DNA from: Mycolicibacterium aichiense
Lineage (GTDB): Bacteria > Actinomycetota > Actinomycetes > Mycobacteriales > Mycobacteriaceae
DNA: 64,000 bases
Assembly: GCF_010726245.1 (NCBI RefSeq)
Contig: NZ_AP022561.1
Coordinates: 2,604,001 to 2,668,000, forward strand
Direction of reading: 5' to 3'
Part shown: positions 17,408 through 27,322 of the stretch, one piece after another
Layout: every line of letters begins with the position of its first letter
Numbering within the stretch: position 1 is the first letter of the stretch
The notes under the pieces: model-generated
Databases searched by the model: none
What the model was told of the DNA's origin: nothing
The model's input: only the letters and a program-made list of their open reading frames with translations
Program-made: the position numbers and the translations under genes

Positions 17408-19216
17408 ATGAGTGAGGCACAAGAACCCCAGCTGTCCGGCGAAGACGCCGCCGAACTTGAAGAGCTGCGCCGCGAGGCGTCAGTGCTGCGCGATCAGCTG
17501 GAGAACGCCATGAGTACACAGGGCGGCGCCCGCAGTGCTCGTGATGTGCATCAGCTCGAGGCGCGTATCGACTCCCTGGCGTCACGCAACGCCAAGCTGA
17601 TGGACACCCTCAAGGAGGCCCGTCAGCAGTTGCTCGCCCTGCGCGAAGAGGTCGACCGGCTCGGTCAGCCGCCGAGCGGATACGGCGTGCTGCTGGGTTC
17701 CCATGAGGACGACACGGTCGACGTGTTCACCTCCGGTCGCAAGATGCGGCTGACGTGCTCACCGAACATCGACGTGAAGGCGCTCAAGCAAGGCCAGACG
17801 GTTCGCCTCAACGAGGCGCTGACGGTCGTGGAGGCCGGAAACTTCGAATCCGTGGGGGAGATCTCCACCCTCCGCGAGATCCTTGCCGACGGACACCGGG
17901 CGCTCGTCGTCGGGCATGCCGACGAGGAACGCATCGTGTGGTTGGCCGAACCGCTGGTCGCCATCGAGGACCTGCCCGCCGACGTCGCCGAGGAACTCGA
18001 CGACGACGATCTGCGTCCCCGCAAGCTTCGTCCCGGCGACTCGTTGCTCGTCGACACCAAGGCCGGGTACGCGTTCGAACGGATTCCCAAGGCTGAGGTC
18101 GAGGATCTCGTCCTCGAAGAGGTGCCCGACGTCGCCTACAGCGATATCGGCGGCCTGACCCGCCAGATCGAGCAGATCCGCGACGCCGTCGAGTTGCCGT
18201 TCCTGCACAAGGAGCTCTACCGCGAGTACGCGTTGCGACCGCCGAAAGGTGTGCTGCTCTACGGCCCGCCCGGGTGCGGTAAGACGCTGATCGCCAAGGC
18301 GGTGGCCAATTCGTTGGCGAAGAAGATGGCCGAGGTTCGCGGCGACGACGCCCGCGAGGCGAAGTCGTACTTCCTCAACATCAAAGGCCCCGAGCTGCTG
18401 AACAAGTTCGTCGGCGAGACCGAACGGCATATCCGCCTGATCTTCCAGCGGGCGCGCGAAAAGGCCTCCGAGGGAACGCCGGTCATCGTCTTCTTCGACG
18501 AGATGGACTCGATCTTCCGTACTCGCGGCACCGGTGTGAGCTCCGATGTCGAGACGACGGTCGTGCCCCAGCTGCTGTCGGAGATCGACGGTGTGGAGGG
18601 TCTGGAGAACGTCATCGTGATCGGCGCCTCCAACCGCGAGGACATGATCGACCCGGCGATCCTGCGGCCGGGGCGCCTCGACGTCAAGATCAAGATCGAA
18701 CGGCCGGATGCCGAAGCGGCACTGGACATCTTCAGCAAGTACCTCACCGAGGACCTGCCGGTGAACGCCGACGATCTCGCCGAGTTCGGCGGCGATCGCG
18801 GGCTGTGCATCCGGGCCATGATCGAAAAGGTCGTCGACCGGATGTACGCAGAGATCGACGACAACCGATTCCTCGAAGTCACCTACGCCAACGGTGACAA
18901 AGAGGTCATGTACTTCAAGGACTTCAACTCCGGCGCGATGATCCAGAACGTCGTCGACCGGGCCAAGAAGTACGCGATCAAGTCGGTCCTGGAAACCGGG
19001 CAGAAGGGTCTGCGGATCCAGCACCTGCTCGACTCGATCGTCGACGAGTTCGCCGAGAACGAGGACCTGCCCAACACCACGAATCCCGATGACTGGGCTC
19101 GGATCTCGGGCAAGAAGGGCGAGCGGATCGTCTACATCCGCACGCTGGTCACCGGCAAGAGCAGCAGTGCCAGCCGGGCCATCGACACCGAGTCGAACCT
19201 GGGCCAGTACCTGTAG
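17408..19216 (+). CDS. mpa: Proteasomal ATPase Mpa/ARC
   Basis: 602 residues; start at ATG behind AAAGGAGCGCAAC. Hexameric AAA+ unfoldase that captures pupylated proteins with its N-terminal coiled coil (about 20-85) and feeds them into the 20S core. OB-type domains follow. Walker A is GPPGCGKT (286-293) and Walker B FFDEMDS (Asp364, Glu365). The protein ends in Gln-Tyr-Leu, the C-terminal motif by which Mpa docks on and opens the proteasome. Length matches M. tuberculosis Mpa (609). Confidence 0.97.
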   Translation: MSEAQEPQLSGEDAAELEELRREASVLRDQLENAMSTQGGARSARDVHQLEARIDSLASRNAKLMDTLKEARQQLLALREEVDRLGQPPSGYGVLLGSHEDDTVDVFTSGRKMRLTCSPNIDVKALKQGQTVRLNEALTVVEAGNFESVGEISTLREILADGHRALVVGHADEERIVWLAEPLVAIEDLPADVAEELDDDDLRPRKLRPGDSLLVDTKAGYAFERIPKAEVEDLVLEEVPDVAYSDIGGLTRQIEQIRDAVELPFLHKELYREYALRPPKGVLLYGPPGCGKTLIAKAVANSLAKKMAEVRGDDAREAKSYFLNIKGPELLNKFVGETERHIRLIFQRAREKASEGTPVIVFFDEMDSIFRTRGTGVSSDVETTVVPQLLSEIDGVEGLENVIVIGASNREDMIDPAILRPGRLDVKIKIERPDAEAALDIFSKYLTEDLPVNADDLAEFGGDRGLCIRAMIEKVVDRMYAEIDDNRFLEVTYANGDKEVMYFKDFNSGAMIQNVVDRAKKYAIKSVLETGQKGLRIQHLLDSIVDEFAENEDLPNTTNPDDWARISGKKGERIVYIRTLVTGKSSSASRAIDTESNLGQYL

Positions 19217-19240
19217 CAGGACCGGCCCAGGGTCGCGTCG

Positions 19241-19531
19241 TCAGTGTCCGCAGAGCTGGGTGGCGGCGGCGCTGTAGAAGAAGGCCGCGTCCTTCGGCTC
19301 GACGCCGTCAGTGGTGTTGTCCGAGATGGTCTGGAGCGTGGTCGCCTGCGGAACGCCGGCGGCGATGTCGCTGCAGATGTGCTGTCCCAGCGCCACCGCG
19401 GTGTCGACCGGTCCATTCCAGCCGTCATTGGCCAGTGTCGTGATGAAGGAGTCCTGATCCGCGTAGGCCGGTGAGGCGAGCGCCAAACCGAGTCCAACAG
19501 CGGCGATGCCGGTGATGACACGCTTCTTCAT
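19241..19531 (-). CDS. DUF732 family secreted protein
   Basis: 96 residues from the ATG at 19531. A signal peptide (KKRVITGIAAVGLGLALASP) is cleaved near AYA-DQ. The mature domain of about 70 residues holds two Cys (HICSDI and the terminal QLCGH) that probably form a disulphide, as in DUF732 proteins common in mycobacteria. Function unknown. Convergent to mpa. Confidence 0.85.
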   Translation of the reverse strand: MKKRVITGIAAVGLGLALASPAYADQDSFITTLANDGWNGPVDTAVALGQHICSDIAAGVPQATTLQTISDNTTDGVEPKDAAFFYSAAATQLCGH

Positions 19532-19657
19532 GATGTTGCCTTTCGCCCCGATAGCGCGCACCTTCGCCGACATCGGCAGCACACGATGGCCGCAGTGTAT
19601 GGCGAAGGTGAGCCTTACCGCAGCGTTATCATCGCCACCGTCAGTTTGTTACAGGGC

Positions 19658-20269
19658 TCAAAACTCCAGGCTGTAGCTGTTTCCCAGATTGTCCTGTGTC
19701 ACGTGGGCGTCGCGAGTGGTGGTGTCGACGCTCAGTCGCTCGGTGAGAGTGCGCGTCTCGTACCGCCATCCCTCCGGCAGATCCAGCCGAGTGGACAACG
19801 TCGGTAGCGCTGCCAGGTTGAGGTCGCGATCCACCGCCTTGCTGTAGGTCTGCATGACCCAGCGCTGCCCCTGCGGATCGACGAGCTCGAAAACCGGTCG
19901 GCCGGCATCGAAGTTGAACACGGTTCGGCGGTCGACATGGTTGACGGTGTATGGCGCCGGGTTCATCGACGACAGCTTCACCGTGGCTTGCTTGATCATG
20001 TCGATCCCGCCGAAGGTCTCGATCTCCTGGTGGTCCGGCGCCACCTTGTCGATGGTGCTCATCAGCCAGTGCCGCGGGCCGTTCAACAATGCGGCGATGG
20101 CGCCGTGCTCTGTGGCGATGGCCTCGGCGTCGAGCTTGTCCCACAGCTCGGCCGGGCAGTCGTTGAGTGGAAAGCTGTTGTAGACGGCCGCTTCCGGCCC
20201 GTCGGCGCCGGCCGTTACCAGCAGCACCTCCCCGTACCGCTTGTCGAATATGTCATCGGGCTGGGTCAT
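19658..20269 (-). CDS. Conserved mycobacterial protein of unknown function (Rv2114-like position)
   Basis: 203 residues from the ATG at 20269. No signal peptide or membrane segment; composition is that of a soluble acidic protein. Recognisable stretches are FDKRYGEVLLVT, NGPRHWLMSTIDKV and TYSKAVDRDLNLAALPTLSTR, the last with the look of a substrate- or lipid-binding beta fold. It overlaps the membrane-protein gene upstream by 17 bases, implying coupling. The arrangement next to mpa and dop matches Rv2114/Rv2113 of M. tuberculosis (recollection). Function unknown. Confidence 0.75.
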   Translation of the reverse strand: MTQPDDIFDKRYGEVLLVTAGADGPEAAVYNSFPLNDCPAELWDKLDAEAIATEHGAIAALLNGPRHWLMSTIDKVAPDHQEIETFGGIDMIKQATVKLSSMNPAPYTVNHVDRRTVFNFDAGRPVFELVDPQGQRWVMQTYSKAVDRDLNLAALPTLSTRLDLPEGWRYETRTLTERLSVDTTTRDAHVTQDNLGNSYSLEF

Positions 20270-21416
20270 CGCTTGCCTCCATTTCCAGATACGCGTCGCG
20301 GCCGGCCAGGCTGACGGCGACGTCCGCGACCAACGGATCGAAGAACCGCTGCCGGTACAGCGGGTCAACGCTCGTGCTGACGGTGAAGTACAGCCCGGAC
20401 AACACCGCCACGAATAACGAAGTGTGCACCACGGTCTGGGGTATCGGCACATGGATGCCGAACCACGTTCCGGCACAAGGAGGTTGGCCCACCGGGCAGG
20501 ACTGCTCAGCTGACCACAGGACCGTGACGTCGTCGGGAATCGCGATGGTGCCCAGCGCGAGGAAGAACGCGAACAAACCGGTGGTGAAGAACACCACCTG
20601 GATCGCCTGGGCCACCACCATGACGGCGACGACATTGACCTGTTCGGCCGTCGACAACGGTGTGCGCACCGGGTCGGTCCGGGTGGCCAGGGGTGTGCCG
20701 GCCAGCAGCGCTGCGGTGTCGCGAGGTCCCGAGCGGTCCTCGCGCAGCGCCGACACCTCGTCGCGAATGGTTACGACCATGAACACCAGTGCCACCAGGG
20801 CCAGGAATCCGATTGTCTGCCAGAGCCGTTCACGCGTCATGCGAGCCGACAGCTGCCACAGTTCACCGGTGAAATACACCACCACGGTCAGCATCAGAAG
20901 CGGTAGCGCGCGGCTCATCAGCGTACCGAGCGCCCCGAACTGCACCCACGCGAATCGGAACGCCCACAGGACAATCGACCCGATACCGAGATAGGTCAGC
21001 CAGATGGCGAGAAGCGCGATCACCCCGAAGCCGGCCACTTCGGCCGCGGTGAGCCCGGTCCAGCCCCGGTCGACCAGCGGGAAGCCGATCACGAACAACG
21101 CCATCACCAGCAGGGCGGCGCTGCGCCGGCCCGCCTCGCTGCGGGTGGTGCCTGCACGGTGCAGCAGGTACAGCACGAACGGCGCTGCCGTCAGCACGAC
21201 CGCCATGGTTCCCAGCCGCACGACGGATCCGATCTCCGCGTGACCGTCGCTGACATCGGCGATCACTGTCGTCACCGCGATCAGCGCGCCGATACCGCTG
21301 ACGACCGGCGCCGACCGGGCGATGAGCCGTCGCGAGCGCACCCGTCGGGTCAGGACCAGAGGCAGACCGCGGGCCAGGAACCATTCGTGAACGTCGCGCG
21401 CGGCGGCCGGCGTCAC
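20253..21416 (-). CDS. Multi-pass membrane protein, paralogue of the 21418 gene
   Basis: 387 residues, GTG start one base after the stop of the upstream paralogue. About eight hydrophobic segments are visible. It shares with that paralogue the N-terminal WFLxRGLP motif, a soluble loop before the last third ([10 protein letters not shown], then [10 protein letters not shown]), and a C-terminal [20 protein letters not shown]. Transporter-specific motifs were not recognised. Corresponds in position to Rv2113. A role with the proteasome genes is only suggested by the linkage. Confidence 0.75.
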   Translation of the reverse strand: MTPAAARDVHEWFLARGLPLVLTRRVRSRRLIARSAPVVSGIGALIAVTTVIADVSDGHAEIGSVVRLGTMAVVLTAAPFVLYLLHRAGTTRSEAGRRSAALLVMALFVIGFPLVDRGWTGLTAAEVAGFGVIALLAIWLTYLGIGSIVLWAFRFAWVQFGALGTLMSRALPLLMLTVVVYFTGELWQLSARMTRERLWQTIGFLALVALVFMVVTIRDEVSALREDRSGPRDTAALLAGTPLATRTDPVRTPLSTAEQVNVVAVMVVAQAIQVVFFTTGLFAFFLALGTIAIPDDVTVLWSAEQSCPVGQPPCAGTWFGIHVPIPQTVVHTSLFVAVLSGLYFTVSTSVDPLYRQRFFDPLVADVAVSLAGRDAYLEMEASDDPAR

Positions 21417-21417
21417 G

Positions 21418-22560
21418 TCAGTGTCCCCGCCTCGTGGAGCGGTAGCGATCCCGCGCCACCAGGGTGAGCCGGAGCTCGGCCAGCAGCGGGTCGAGGAATT
21501 GCGCGCGGTACTCCTTGTCGGTGACGGCCTTGGCCGCCAGGTACATGAACGTGATCGCGGTCAGCATCATGGTCGTCTGGATCAGCGGGTCGGGGACCGG
21601 CAGCGTCATGCCCAGGATCTGGCCGTCGGTTCGCCCGCTGTCACGCGTCCACGACGCCAGCAGCGGCGGGCTGAGCACGATCAGTCCGAGTACGAAGAAG
21701 ATGGAGCCGGTGGCCAGCGCAACCGTCAGCACCTGGCCGACCTGCGAGGCTGCCACCACGAACACCACGTTGGCCCGCTCGAAGCGGGACAGCGGGTCGA
21801 CACCGGGTTCGTCGGCGATGTCCTCAAATGGCGTGCCGGCCAGCCGGTCTGCGTCCTCGGGGCCGGCCGCGGTCTCGCCGAGGATCGGGCGGACCCGCTC
21901 CAGGGTGCTCGACACCAGGAAGGCGGCGGCGATCGCGAACAAGAATCCGATGGCCAGCCACAGCCGTCCGCGGCTGACGATCGCCGCCATCAGCCACACA
22001 TAGGTGTTGAAGAAGACCAGGAACGTCAGCAGCACAACCGGCAGCGCGCGGACGAACATTCCGCTGGCGAGCGCCAGGTTCGACATGGTGTCCCGGGCAG
22101 CCCAGCCGGCGATCGAGCCGAGCCCGGTCGCTGTCAATGTCAGGATGATTCCGACCGAAGACGCCGCCATCACGAAATTGACCCAGATGCGGTAGCTGGG
22201 ACCGCCGAAGATCGCCGCCAGGACGATGATGCCCAGCGCCCCGTATCCGGCAATCGCCCTCCGGAAGGGTGTGGTGATTCGCGCGACCAGCCACCCCACC
22301 AGCATCGCCGAGGGGAGGACCACGACGATCGACGCCAGCACCACACCCTCGCTGAGGTCGGGTCGCCCGTCGATGTCGATGGTGTGCTTACCGGTCAGCT
22401 TGACGACCAAGATGGAGTTCGCCGCGATCACCGCCAACCCGGCCAGGGCCGGGGCCGATCGGCTCCACACGTGCCGCACCAGGGTGCTGCGCCGCACCAC
22501 GGCCGGAAGGCCGCGAACGAGAAACCAGCGTTCTTCGGCGTAGCGGTCCGGAGATGTCAT
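21418..22560 (-). CDS. Multi-pass membrane protein, paralogue of the 20253 gene
   Basis: 380 residues, ATG start. Hydrophobic segments lie near residues 36-55, 72-95, 101-119, 124-153, 169-192, 197-217, 263-296 and 326-346. The N-terminus ([13 protein letters not shown]) and the C-terminus ([20 protein letters not shown]) match its neighbour, so a tandem duplication is likely. It is first in the three-gene minus-strand unit (21418, 20253, 19658) and divergent from dop. Confidence 0.75.
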   Translation of the reverse strand: MTSPDRYAEERWFLVRGLPAVVRRSTLVRHVWSRSAPALAGLAVIAANSILVVKLTGKHTIDIDGRPDLSEGVVLASIVVVLPSAMLVGWLVARITTPFRRAIAGYGALGIIVLAAIFGGPSYRIWVNFVMAASSVGIILTLTATGLGSIAGWAARDTMSNLALASGMFVRALPVVLLTFLVFFNTYVWLMAAIVSRGRLWLAIGFLFAIAAAFLVSSTLERVRPILGETAAGPEDADRLAGTPFEDIADEPGVDPLSRFERANVVFVVAASQVGQVLTVALATGSIFFVLGLIVLSPPLLASWTRDSGRTDGQILGMTLPVPDPLIQTTMMLTAITFMYLAAKAVTDKEYRAQFLDPLLAELRLTLVARDRYRSTRRGH

Positions 22561-22649
22561 CGTTGCGCGGCTCCGATGTGGGCTTTCGGGTCAGGTCACC
22601 CTAGCCGGAAGTGGCACCGTCCACGCGCCAGGCGCGCAACACCGGCCGC

Positions 22650-22655
22650 TAGGCT
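22650..22655 (+). promoter_or_regulatory. Putative leaderless -10 box of dop (TAGGCT)
   Basis: TAGGCT ends exactly 7 bases before the dop ATG, so transcription would begin at or next to the A of the start codon. No ribosome site precedes the ATG, which supports a leaderless mRNA. Confidence 0.6.
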
Positions 22656-22662
22656 GGCGACC

Positions 22663-24171
22663 ATGCAAAGGATCATCGGAACCGAGGTGGAGTACGGCAT
22701 CTCCTCGCCCTCCGATCCGACCGCCAACCCGATCCTGACGTCGACCCAGGCGGTGCTCGCGTACGCCGCGGCCGCCGGCATCCAGCGGGCCAAGCGCACC
22801 CGGTGGGACTACGAGGTGGAGTCGCCGCTGCGGGACGCCCGCGGATTCGACCTGAGCCGCTCGTCGGGACCGCCGCCGATTGTCGACGCCGACGAGGTGG
22901 GGGCGGCGAACATGATCCTCACCAACGGCGCCCGGCTCTACGTCGATCACGCCCATCCGGAGTACTCGGCCCCCGAGGTCACCGACCCGATGGATGCCGT
23001 GATCTGGGATAAGGCCGGGGAACGGGTGATGGAGGCCGCGGCCCGGCATGTGGCCAGCGTGCCCGGTGCGGCCAAACTCCAGCTGTACAAGAACAACGTC
23101 GACGGCAAGGGCGCGTCCTACGGGTCGCACGAGAACTACCTGATGAGCCGGCACACCCCGTTCTCGGCGGTGATTTCGGGCCTGACGCCGTTCATGGTGT
23201 CCCGGCAGGTGGTGACCGGTTCCGGCCGCGTCGGGATCGGCCCGTCCGGTGACGAACCGGGCTTTCAGCTGTCCCAGCGCGCCGACTACATCGAGGTCGA
23301 GGTCGGCCTGGAGACGACCCTCAAGCGCGGCATCATCAACACCCGCGACGAGCCGCACGCCGACGCCGACAAGTACCGCCGGCTGCACGTCATCATCGGC
23401 GACGCGAACCTGGCCGAGACCTCGACGTATCTGAAGGTGGGCACCACCTCGCTGGTCCTCGATCTGATCGAGGAAGGGCCCCGATACGGCCTGGACCTGT
23501 CGGACCTGGCACTGGCCCGGCCAGTCCACGCGGTCCATGTTGTCAGCCGGGACCCGTCGCTGCGGGCCACCGTGGCACTGGCCGACGGCCGGGAACTGAC
23601 CGCGCTGGCCATCCAGCGGATCTACCTGGACCGGGTGGCCAAGCTGGTCGACGCGCGCGATCCCGATCCGCAGGCCACGCAGGTCGTCGAAACCTGGGCG
23701 CACATCCTTGACCTGCTGGAACGGGACCCGATGGAATGCGCCGAGCTGCTGGACTGGCCGGCCAAGCTGCGGCTGCTGGAGGGCTTCCGGCAGCGCGAGA
23801 ACCTCGGCTGGTCGGCCCCGCGGCTGCATCTGGTGGATCTGCAGTACTCCGATGTCCGGCTGGACAAGGGTCTGTACAACCGGTTGGTGGCGCGCGGCTC
23901 GATGAAGCGTCTGGTCACCGAGCAGGAGGTGATCGACGCTGTGGACAACCCGCCGACCGACACCCGGGCGTACTTCCGTGGCGAGTGCCTGCGCCGCTTC
24001 GGCGCCGACATCGCGGCGGCGAGCTGGGACTCGGTGATCTTCGACCTGGGCGGTGATTCACTGGTGCGGATTCCGACCCTGGAGCCACTGCGCGGTAGCA
24101 AGGCCCACGTGGGTGCGCTTCTCGATTCGGTCGACAGCGCAGTGCAACTCGTGGAACAACTCACGACCTGA
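22663..24171 (+). CDS. dop: Deamidase of Pup
   Basis: 502 residues, ATG start. Glutamine-synthetase-like fold. It converts the C-terminal Gln of Pup to Glu before ligation and also removes Pup from substrates. The start [11 protein letters not shown] carries the Glu residues of the metal/ATP site. Further family signatures are [20 protein letters not shown] and [20 protein letters not shown]. It lacks the shorter PafA layout (gene at 29417) and has the extra Dop insertion. The open frame continues upstream, but that part is antisense to the membrane-protein gene and is not coding. Confidence 0.96.
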   Translation: MQRIIGTEVEYGISSPSDPTANPILTSTQAVLAYAAAAGIQRAKRTRWDYEVESPLRDARGFDLSRSSGPPPIVDADEVGAANMILTNGARLYVDHAHPEYSAPEVTDPMDAVIWDKAGERVMEAAARHVASVPGAAKLQLYKNNVDGKGASYGSHENYLMSRHTPFSAVISGLTPFMVSRQVVTGSGRVGIGPSGDEPGFQLSQRADYIEVEVGLETTLKRGIINTRDEPHADADKYRRLHVIIGDANLAETSTYLKVGTTSLVLDLIEEGPRYGLDLSDLALARPVHAVHVVSRDPSLRATVALADGRELTALAIQRIYLDRVAKLVDARDPDPQATQVVETWAHILDLLERDPMECAELLDWPAKLRLLEGFRQRENLGWSAPRLHLVDLQYSDVRLDKGLYNRLVARGSMKRLVTEQEVIDAVDNPPTDTRAYFRGECLRRFGADIAAASWDSVIFDLGGDSLVRIPTLEPLRGSKAHVGALLDSVDSAVQLVEQLTT

Positions 24172-24206
24172 CGTTCGTTAGACGGAGCAATACCGGTCTC
24201 GACCGG

Positions 24207-24212
24207 TAGGGT
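24207..24212 (+). promoter_or_regulatory. Putative -10 box of the pup-prcB-prcA operon (TAGGGT)
   Basis: TAGGGT fits TANNNT. It would give a leader of about 57 bases before the pup ATG, including the strong ribosome site GCAGGAGGCAGCG. Confidence 0.5.
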
Positions 24213-24276
24213 AGAAGAACCGGCGGCCCGTGCCGAATGGCACGACACAGTCGCCGATCCCGAGCAGGAGGCAGCG

Positions 24277-24471
24277 ATGGCTCAAGAGCAGACCAAGCGT
24301 GGCGGCGGGGGCGGCGAGGATGACGACCTCGGCAGCGCCGGTGCCGGCGGGCAAGAGCGTCGCGACAAGCTCGCTGAAGAGACCGATGATCTGCTGGACG
24401 AGATCGATGACGTCCTGGAAGAGAACGCTGAGGACTTCGTGCGTGCATACGTGCAAAAGGGCGGACAGTGA
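24277..24471 (+). CDS. pup: Prokaryotic ubiquitin-like protein Pup
   Basis: 64 residues, ending in Gly-Gly-Gln. The C-terminal Gln is deamidated by Dop and the resulting Glu side chain is ligated by PafA to lysines of proteins destined for the proteasome. The N-terminus is polar and Gly-rich (unstructured). The central acidic segment ([20 protein letters not shown]) forms a helix with the Mpa coiled coil in the known structure. AGGAGG precedes the ATG. Its stop overlaps the prcB start (GTGA). Confidence 0.98.
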   Translation: MAQEQTKRGGGGGEDDDLGSAGAGGQERRDKLAEETDDLLDEIDDVLEENAEDFVRAYVQKGGQ

Positions 24472-25346
24472 CCTGGCCGTTCTCTGATCGCCTTGCCACC
24501 AGTTCACCTCTGACCGATCTGTCCTCGTTTTCCGATCATCTCCGGCGGGAAGCGCCCCAGCTGCTGCCGACCAGCACCGGCGCGAGCGGTGTGCTGCCCG
24601 GTGACGCGCTGCCGCACGGCACCACGATCGTCGCGCTGAGATATCCGGGCGGTGTGCTGATCGCCGGCGATCGCCGCGCCACCCAGGGCAACATGATCGC
24701 CAGCCGCGACGTGCAGAAGGTGTACATCACCGACGACTACACGGCCACCGGTATCGCAGGGACCGCGGCGATCGCCGTGGAGTTCGCCCGGTTGTACGCC
24801 GTCGAACTCGAGCACTACGAAAAGGTCGAGGGCGTCCCGCTGACGTTCCCGGGCAAGGTGAATCGGCTGTCGACGATGGTCCGCGGCAACCTCGGCGCGG
24901 CACTGCAGGGCTTCGTCGCGCTGCCGCTGCTGGTGGGTTACGACCTCGATGACCCGAATCCCGAAGCGGCCGGACGGATCGTGTCGTTCGACGCCGCCGG
25001 TGGCTGGAACATCGAGCAGGAGGGCTACCAGTCGGTGGGGTCCGGTTCACTGTTCGCCAAGTCGTCGATCAAAAAGCTCTATCCCGGTGTCACCGATGCG
25101 GATTCGGCGTTGCGGGCTGCTGTTGAGGCGCTCTACGACGCCGCCGACGACGACTCGGCAACCGGCGGTCCGGACCTGGTGCGCGGCATATACCCGACGG
25201 CTGTCACGATCGAGGCCGAGGGCGCCACCGACGTCCCCGAGGAGCGGATCTCCGCGCTCGCTCGCGAGGTGATCGAAAAGCGTTCCACGACGAACACATT
25301 CGGGCCCGGCACGGGACCCAGCAACGAAGCACCGCGGGTGGACTAA
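24468..25346 (+). CDS. prcB: Proteasome subunit beta
   Basis: 292 residues, GTG start overlapping the pup stop. Catalytic subunit of the 20S core. The propeptide of 51 residues ends at His-Gly, and cleavage before Thr52 (GTTIVALRY) frees the N-terminal Thr nucleophile. GDRRATQGN follows as in other beta subunits. Expected length for mycobacteria is 291, so it is full length. Confidence 0.97.
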   Translation: MTWPFSDRLATSSPLTDLSSFSDHLRREAPQLLPTSTGASGVLPGDALPHGTTIVALRYPGGVLIAGDRRATQGNMIASRDVQKVYITDDYTATGIAGTAAIAVEFARLYAVELEHYEKVEGVPLTFPGKVNRLSTMVRGNLGAALQGFVALPLLVGYDLDDPNPEAAGRIVSFDAAGGWNIEQEGYQSVGSGSLFAKSSIKKLYPGVTDADSALRAAVEALYDAADDDSATGGPDLVRGIYPTAVTIEAEGATDVPEERISALAREVIEKRSTTNTFGPGTGPSNEAPRVD

Positions 25347-26123
25347 GTGAGCTTCCCATATTTCATCTCGCCTGAGCAGGCGATGCGTGAGCGTTCCGAG
25401 CTTGCGCGCAAAGGCATTTCCCGGGGCCGCAGCGTGGTCGTGCTGGCCTATGACTCCGGCGTGCTGTTCGTTGCGGAGAACCCGTCGCGGTCACTGCAGA
25501 AGATCAGTGAGCTCTACGACCGCGTCGGCTTCGCCGCCGTGGGCCGGTTCAACGAATTCGACAACCTGCGCCGCGGCGGCATCCAGTTCGCCGACACCCG
25601 CGGGTACGCCTACGACCGTCGCGACGTGACCGGCCGCCAGCTCGCCAATGTCTACGCGCAGACCCTCGGAACGATCTTCACCGAGCAGGCGAAGCCCTAC
25701 GAGGTGGAGCTGTGCGTGGCAGAGGTGGCTCACTTCGGTGAAACGAAAGCCCCTGAGCTGTACCGGATCACCTACGACGGGTCGATCGCCGACGAACCAC
25801 ACTTCGTCGTCATGGGCGGTACCACCGAGCCGATCATCACCGCACTCAAAGAGTCCTACTCTGAGAATGCGCCGCTCAAGGATGCGGTCGGCATCGCCGT
25901 CGAAGCGTTGCGCGCCGGTATCAACGGCACAAGTACAAGTAGTGGCAGCACCCCGCCTGCCGAGCCGCGGGTGCTCGGCCCGTCCACCCTGGAGGTGGCG
26001 ATCCTGGACGCCAAGCGGCCGCGACGGGCATTCCGGCGGATCACCGGTTCGGCGCTGGAGGCCCTGCTGCCCAGCGCGGGTGACGAGCCCGCCGACAAGG
26101 GCACCGCGGAGGCCACCTCCTGA
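25347..26123 (+). CDS. prcA: Proteasome subunit alpha
   Basis: 258 residues, GTG start directly after the prcB stop. Forms the gated outer rings of the 20S core. The family start [20 protein letters not shown] and the core [20 protein letters not shown] are unmistakable. The C-terminal tail (about 195-258) is Ser/Pro/Ala-rich and variable. The stop codon overlaps a probable CTG start of the next gene (CTGA at 26120-26123). Confidence 0.97.
   Translation: MSFPYFISPEQAMRERSELARKGISRGRSVVVLAYDSGVLFVAENPSRSLQKISELYDRVGFAAVGRFNEFDNLRRGGIQFADTRGYAYDRRDVTGRQLANVYAQTLGTIFTEQAKPYEVELCVAEVAHFGETKAPELYRITYDGSIADEPHFVVMGGTTEPIITALKESYSENAPLKDAVGIAVEALRAGINGTSTSSGSTPPAEPRVLGPSTLEVAILDAKRPRRAFRRITGSALEALLPSAGDEPADKGTAEATS
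26108..26122 (+). promoter_or_regulatory. Ribosome site and CTG start of the flavoprotein gene
   Basis: GGAGG at 26108-26112 is followed by a 7-base spacer and CTG at 26120. No ATG, GTG or TTG exists in that frame between the upstream stop (26081) and 26279. The spacing is ideal for initiation at CTG. Confidence 0.65.
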
Positions 26124-27316
26124 GCCCACACGCCGTCATCTCCGGCGCGGGAATCGCCGGACCGGCGCTGGCCGACCAGCTGACCGCGCGGGGTTGGCGC
26201 ACCACGGTCATCGAGCGCTACCCTCAGCGGCGCGACGAAGGCCAGAACGTCGACATCCGTGGTGCGGCACGGGAAGTCGTGCGCACGATGGGCATCGAAG
26301 ACGAGGTACGCCGGGCCAACACCGGTGAGATCGGGACCCGGTTCGTCACCGCAGCAGGCACAGCGGCGGCATCCTTTCCGGTCGGCGCCCCGGGCGGCCC
26401 CGACGGTCCGACCGCGGAACTGGAGATCCTGCGCGGCGAACTGTCGCGGATTCTGATCGAACGCACCCGGGGTCGGACCGACTACCGCTTCGGCACCCAG
26501 ATCACCGACGTCACCGATCACGGCGACTACGTCACGACAGTGCTCGACGACGGCAGTGTGCTCGACTCCGACGTCCTGATCGTCGCCGAAGGCCTGCGCT
26601 CCCGTTCGCGCCGGTTCGTCAGCGCAACCGAGGTCACCGATCTGGGAATGTATTTCGCCTACGCCACCATCCCTCGGTCCGATAGTGACGACCAGTGGTG
26701 GAACTGGCAGCACGCGACTCGATCCCGCGGTGTGCACCTGCGACCGGACAATCTGGGCAGCACCAGAGCCATCCTGACCTTCATCTCCGATATCCGCGGT
26801 ATCGAAGATCTCGACCAGGATGACCAGGTCGCGATCCTGCACAAGACTTTCGCCGACGTCGGCGGTGCCGCTCCGCGGATTCTGCGCGAGCTCGAGGCAG
26901 GCGCACCGATGTACTTCTCGGTCGCCGGCCAGGTGCACGTGCCCTCGTGGAGCAAGGGCCGCATCGGCCTGCTCGGCGACTGCGCATTCTGCAACGCCAC
27001 CTTCGGCGGTGCGGGCACCAGCCTCGCGCTGATCGGTGCCTATATCCTCGCCGGCGAACTCGCCGCCACAGCCGACCACGCGGCCGCGCTGGTCAGCTAC
27101 CAGCACCGCATGCAGCCGTTCACGGCCTCGGCCCCCGTCGTCCGTCCGGCAGTGTTGCGGATTGCCAACCCGCGCACCCGGATTGGCATCGCGGCGTTGC
27201 GCGGTGTCGCCCGTGCCGCCGCGAGTCCCGCCGCCAAGGCCGTGACTGCGTTGATGTCCCGCGCATCTACGGGATCCGGACAACGAGTGGCGCTCCCGGA
27301 TTATCCCGTGGCGTAG
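26120..27316 (+). CDS. FAD-dependent monooxygenase (PHBH/UbiH-like), probable CTG start
   Basis: 398 residues if started at CTG 26120. The N-terminus then holds the FAD-binding [10 protein letters not shown] (residues 10-19) and the acidic end of strand 2 ([12 protein letters not shown]). Starting at the first standard codon (GTG 26279) would delete this Rossmann element. The second FAD motif is [20 protein letters not shown], and [14 protein letters not shown] supplies the DG-type motif. It is likely a class A flavin monooxygenase, substrate unknown. CTGA overlap with the prcA stop indicates translational coupling to the proteasome operon. Confidence 0.85.
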   Translation: MSPHAVISGAGIAGPALADQLTARGWRTTVIERYPQRRDEGQNVDIRGAAREVVRTMGIEDEVRRANTGEIGTRFVTAAGTAAASFPVGAPGGPDGPTAELEILRGELSRILIERTRGRTDYRFGTQITDVTDHGDYVTTVLDDGSVLDSDVLIVAEGLRSRSRRFVSATEVTDLGMYFAYATIPRSDSDDQWWNWQHATRSRGVHLRPDNLGSTRAILTFISDIRGIEDLDQDDQVAILHKTFADVGGAAPRILRELEAGAPMYFSVAGQVHVPSWSKGRIGLLGDCAFCNATFGGAGTSLALIGAYILAGELAATADHAAALVSYQHRMQPFTASAPVVRPAVLRIANPRTRIGIAALRGVARAAASPAAKAVTALMSRASTGSGQRVALPDYPVA

Positions 27317-27322
27317 CCGATC

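Noticed and set aside
16755..17585. Long N-terminal extension of the lppK-like gene
   Set aside because: It would run antisense and across the 16766 gene; a lipobox signal peptide starts at 16754.
17759..19024. 421-codon minus-strand frame
   Set aside because: Antisense to mpa; composition is that of a shadow.
21421..22662. 414-residue N-terminal extension of dop in the same frame
   Set aside because: It lies antisense to the 21418 membrane gene, is polar and repetitive, and the dop family starts at 22663 with a -10 box.
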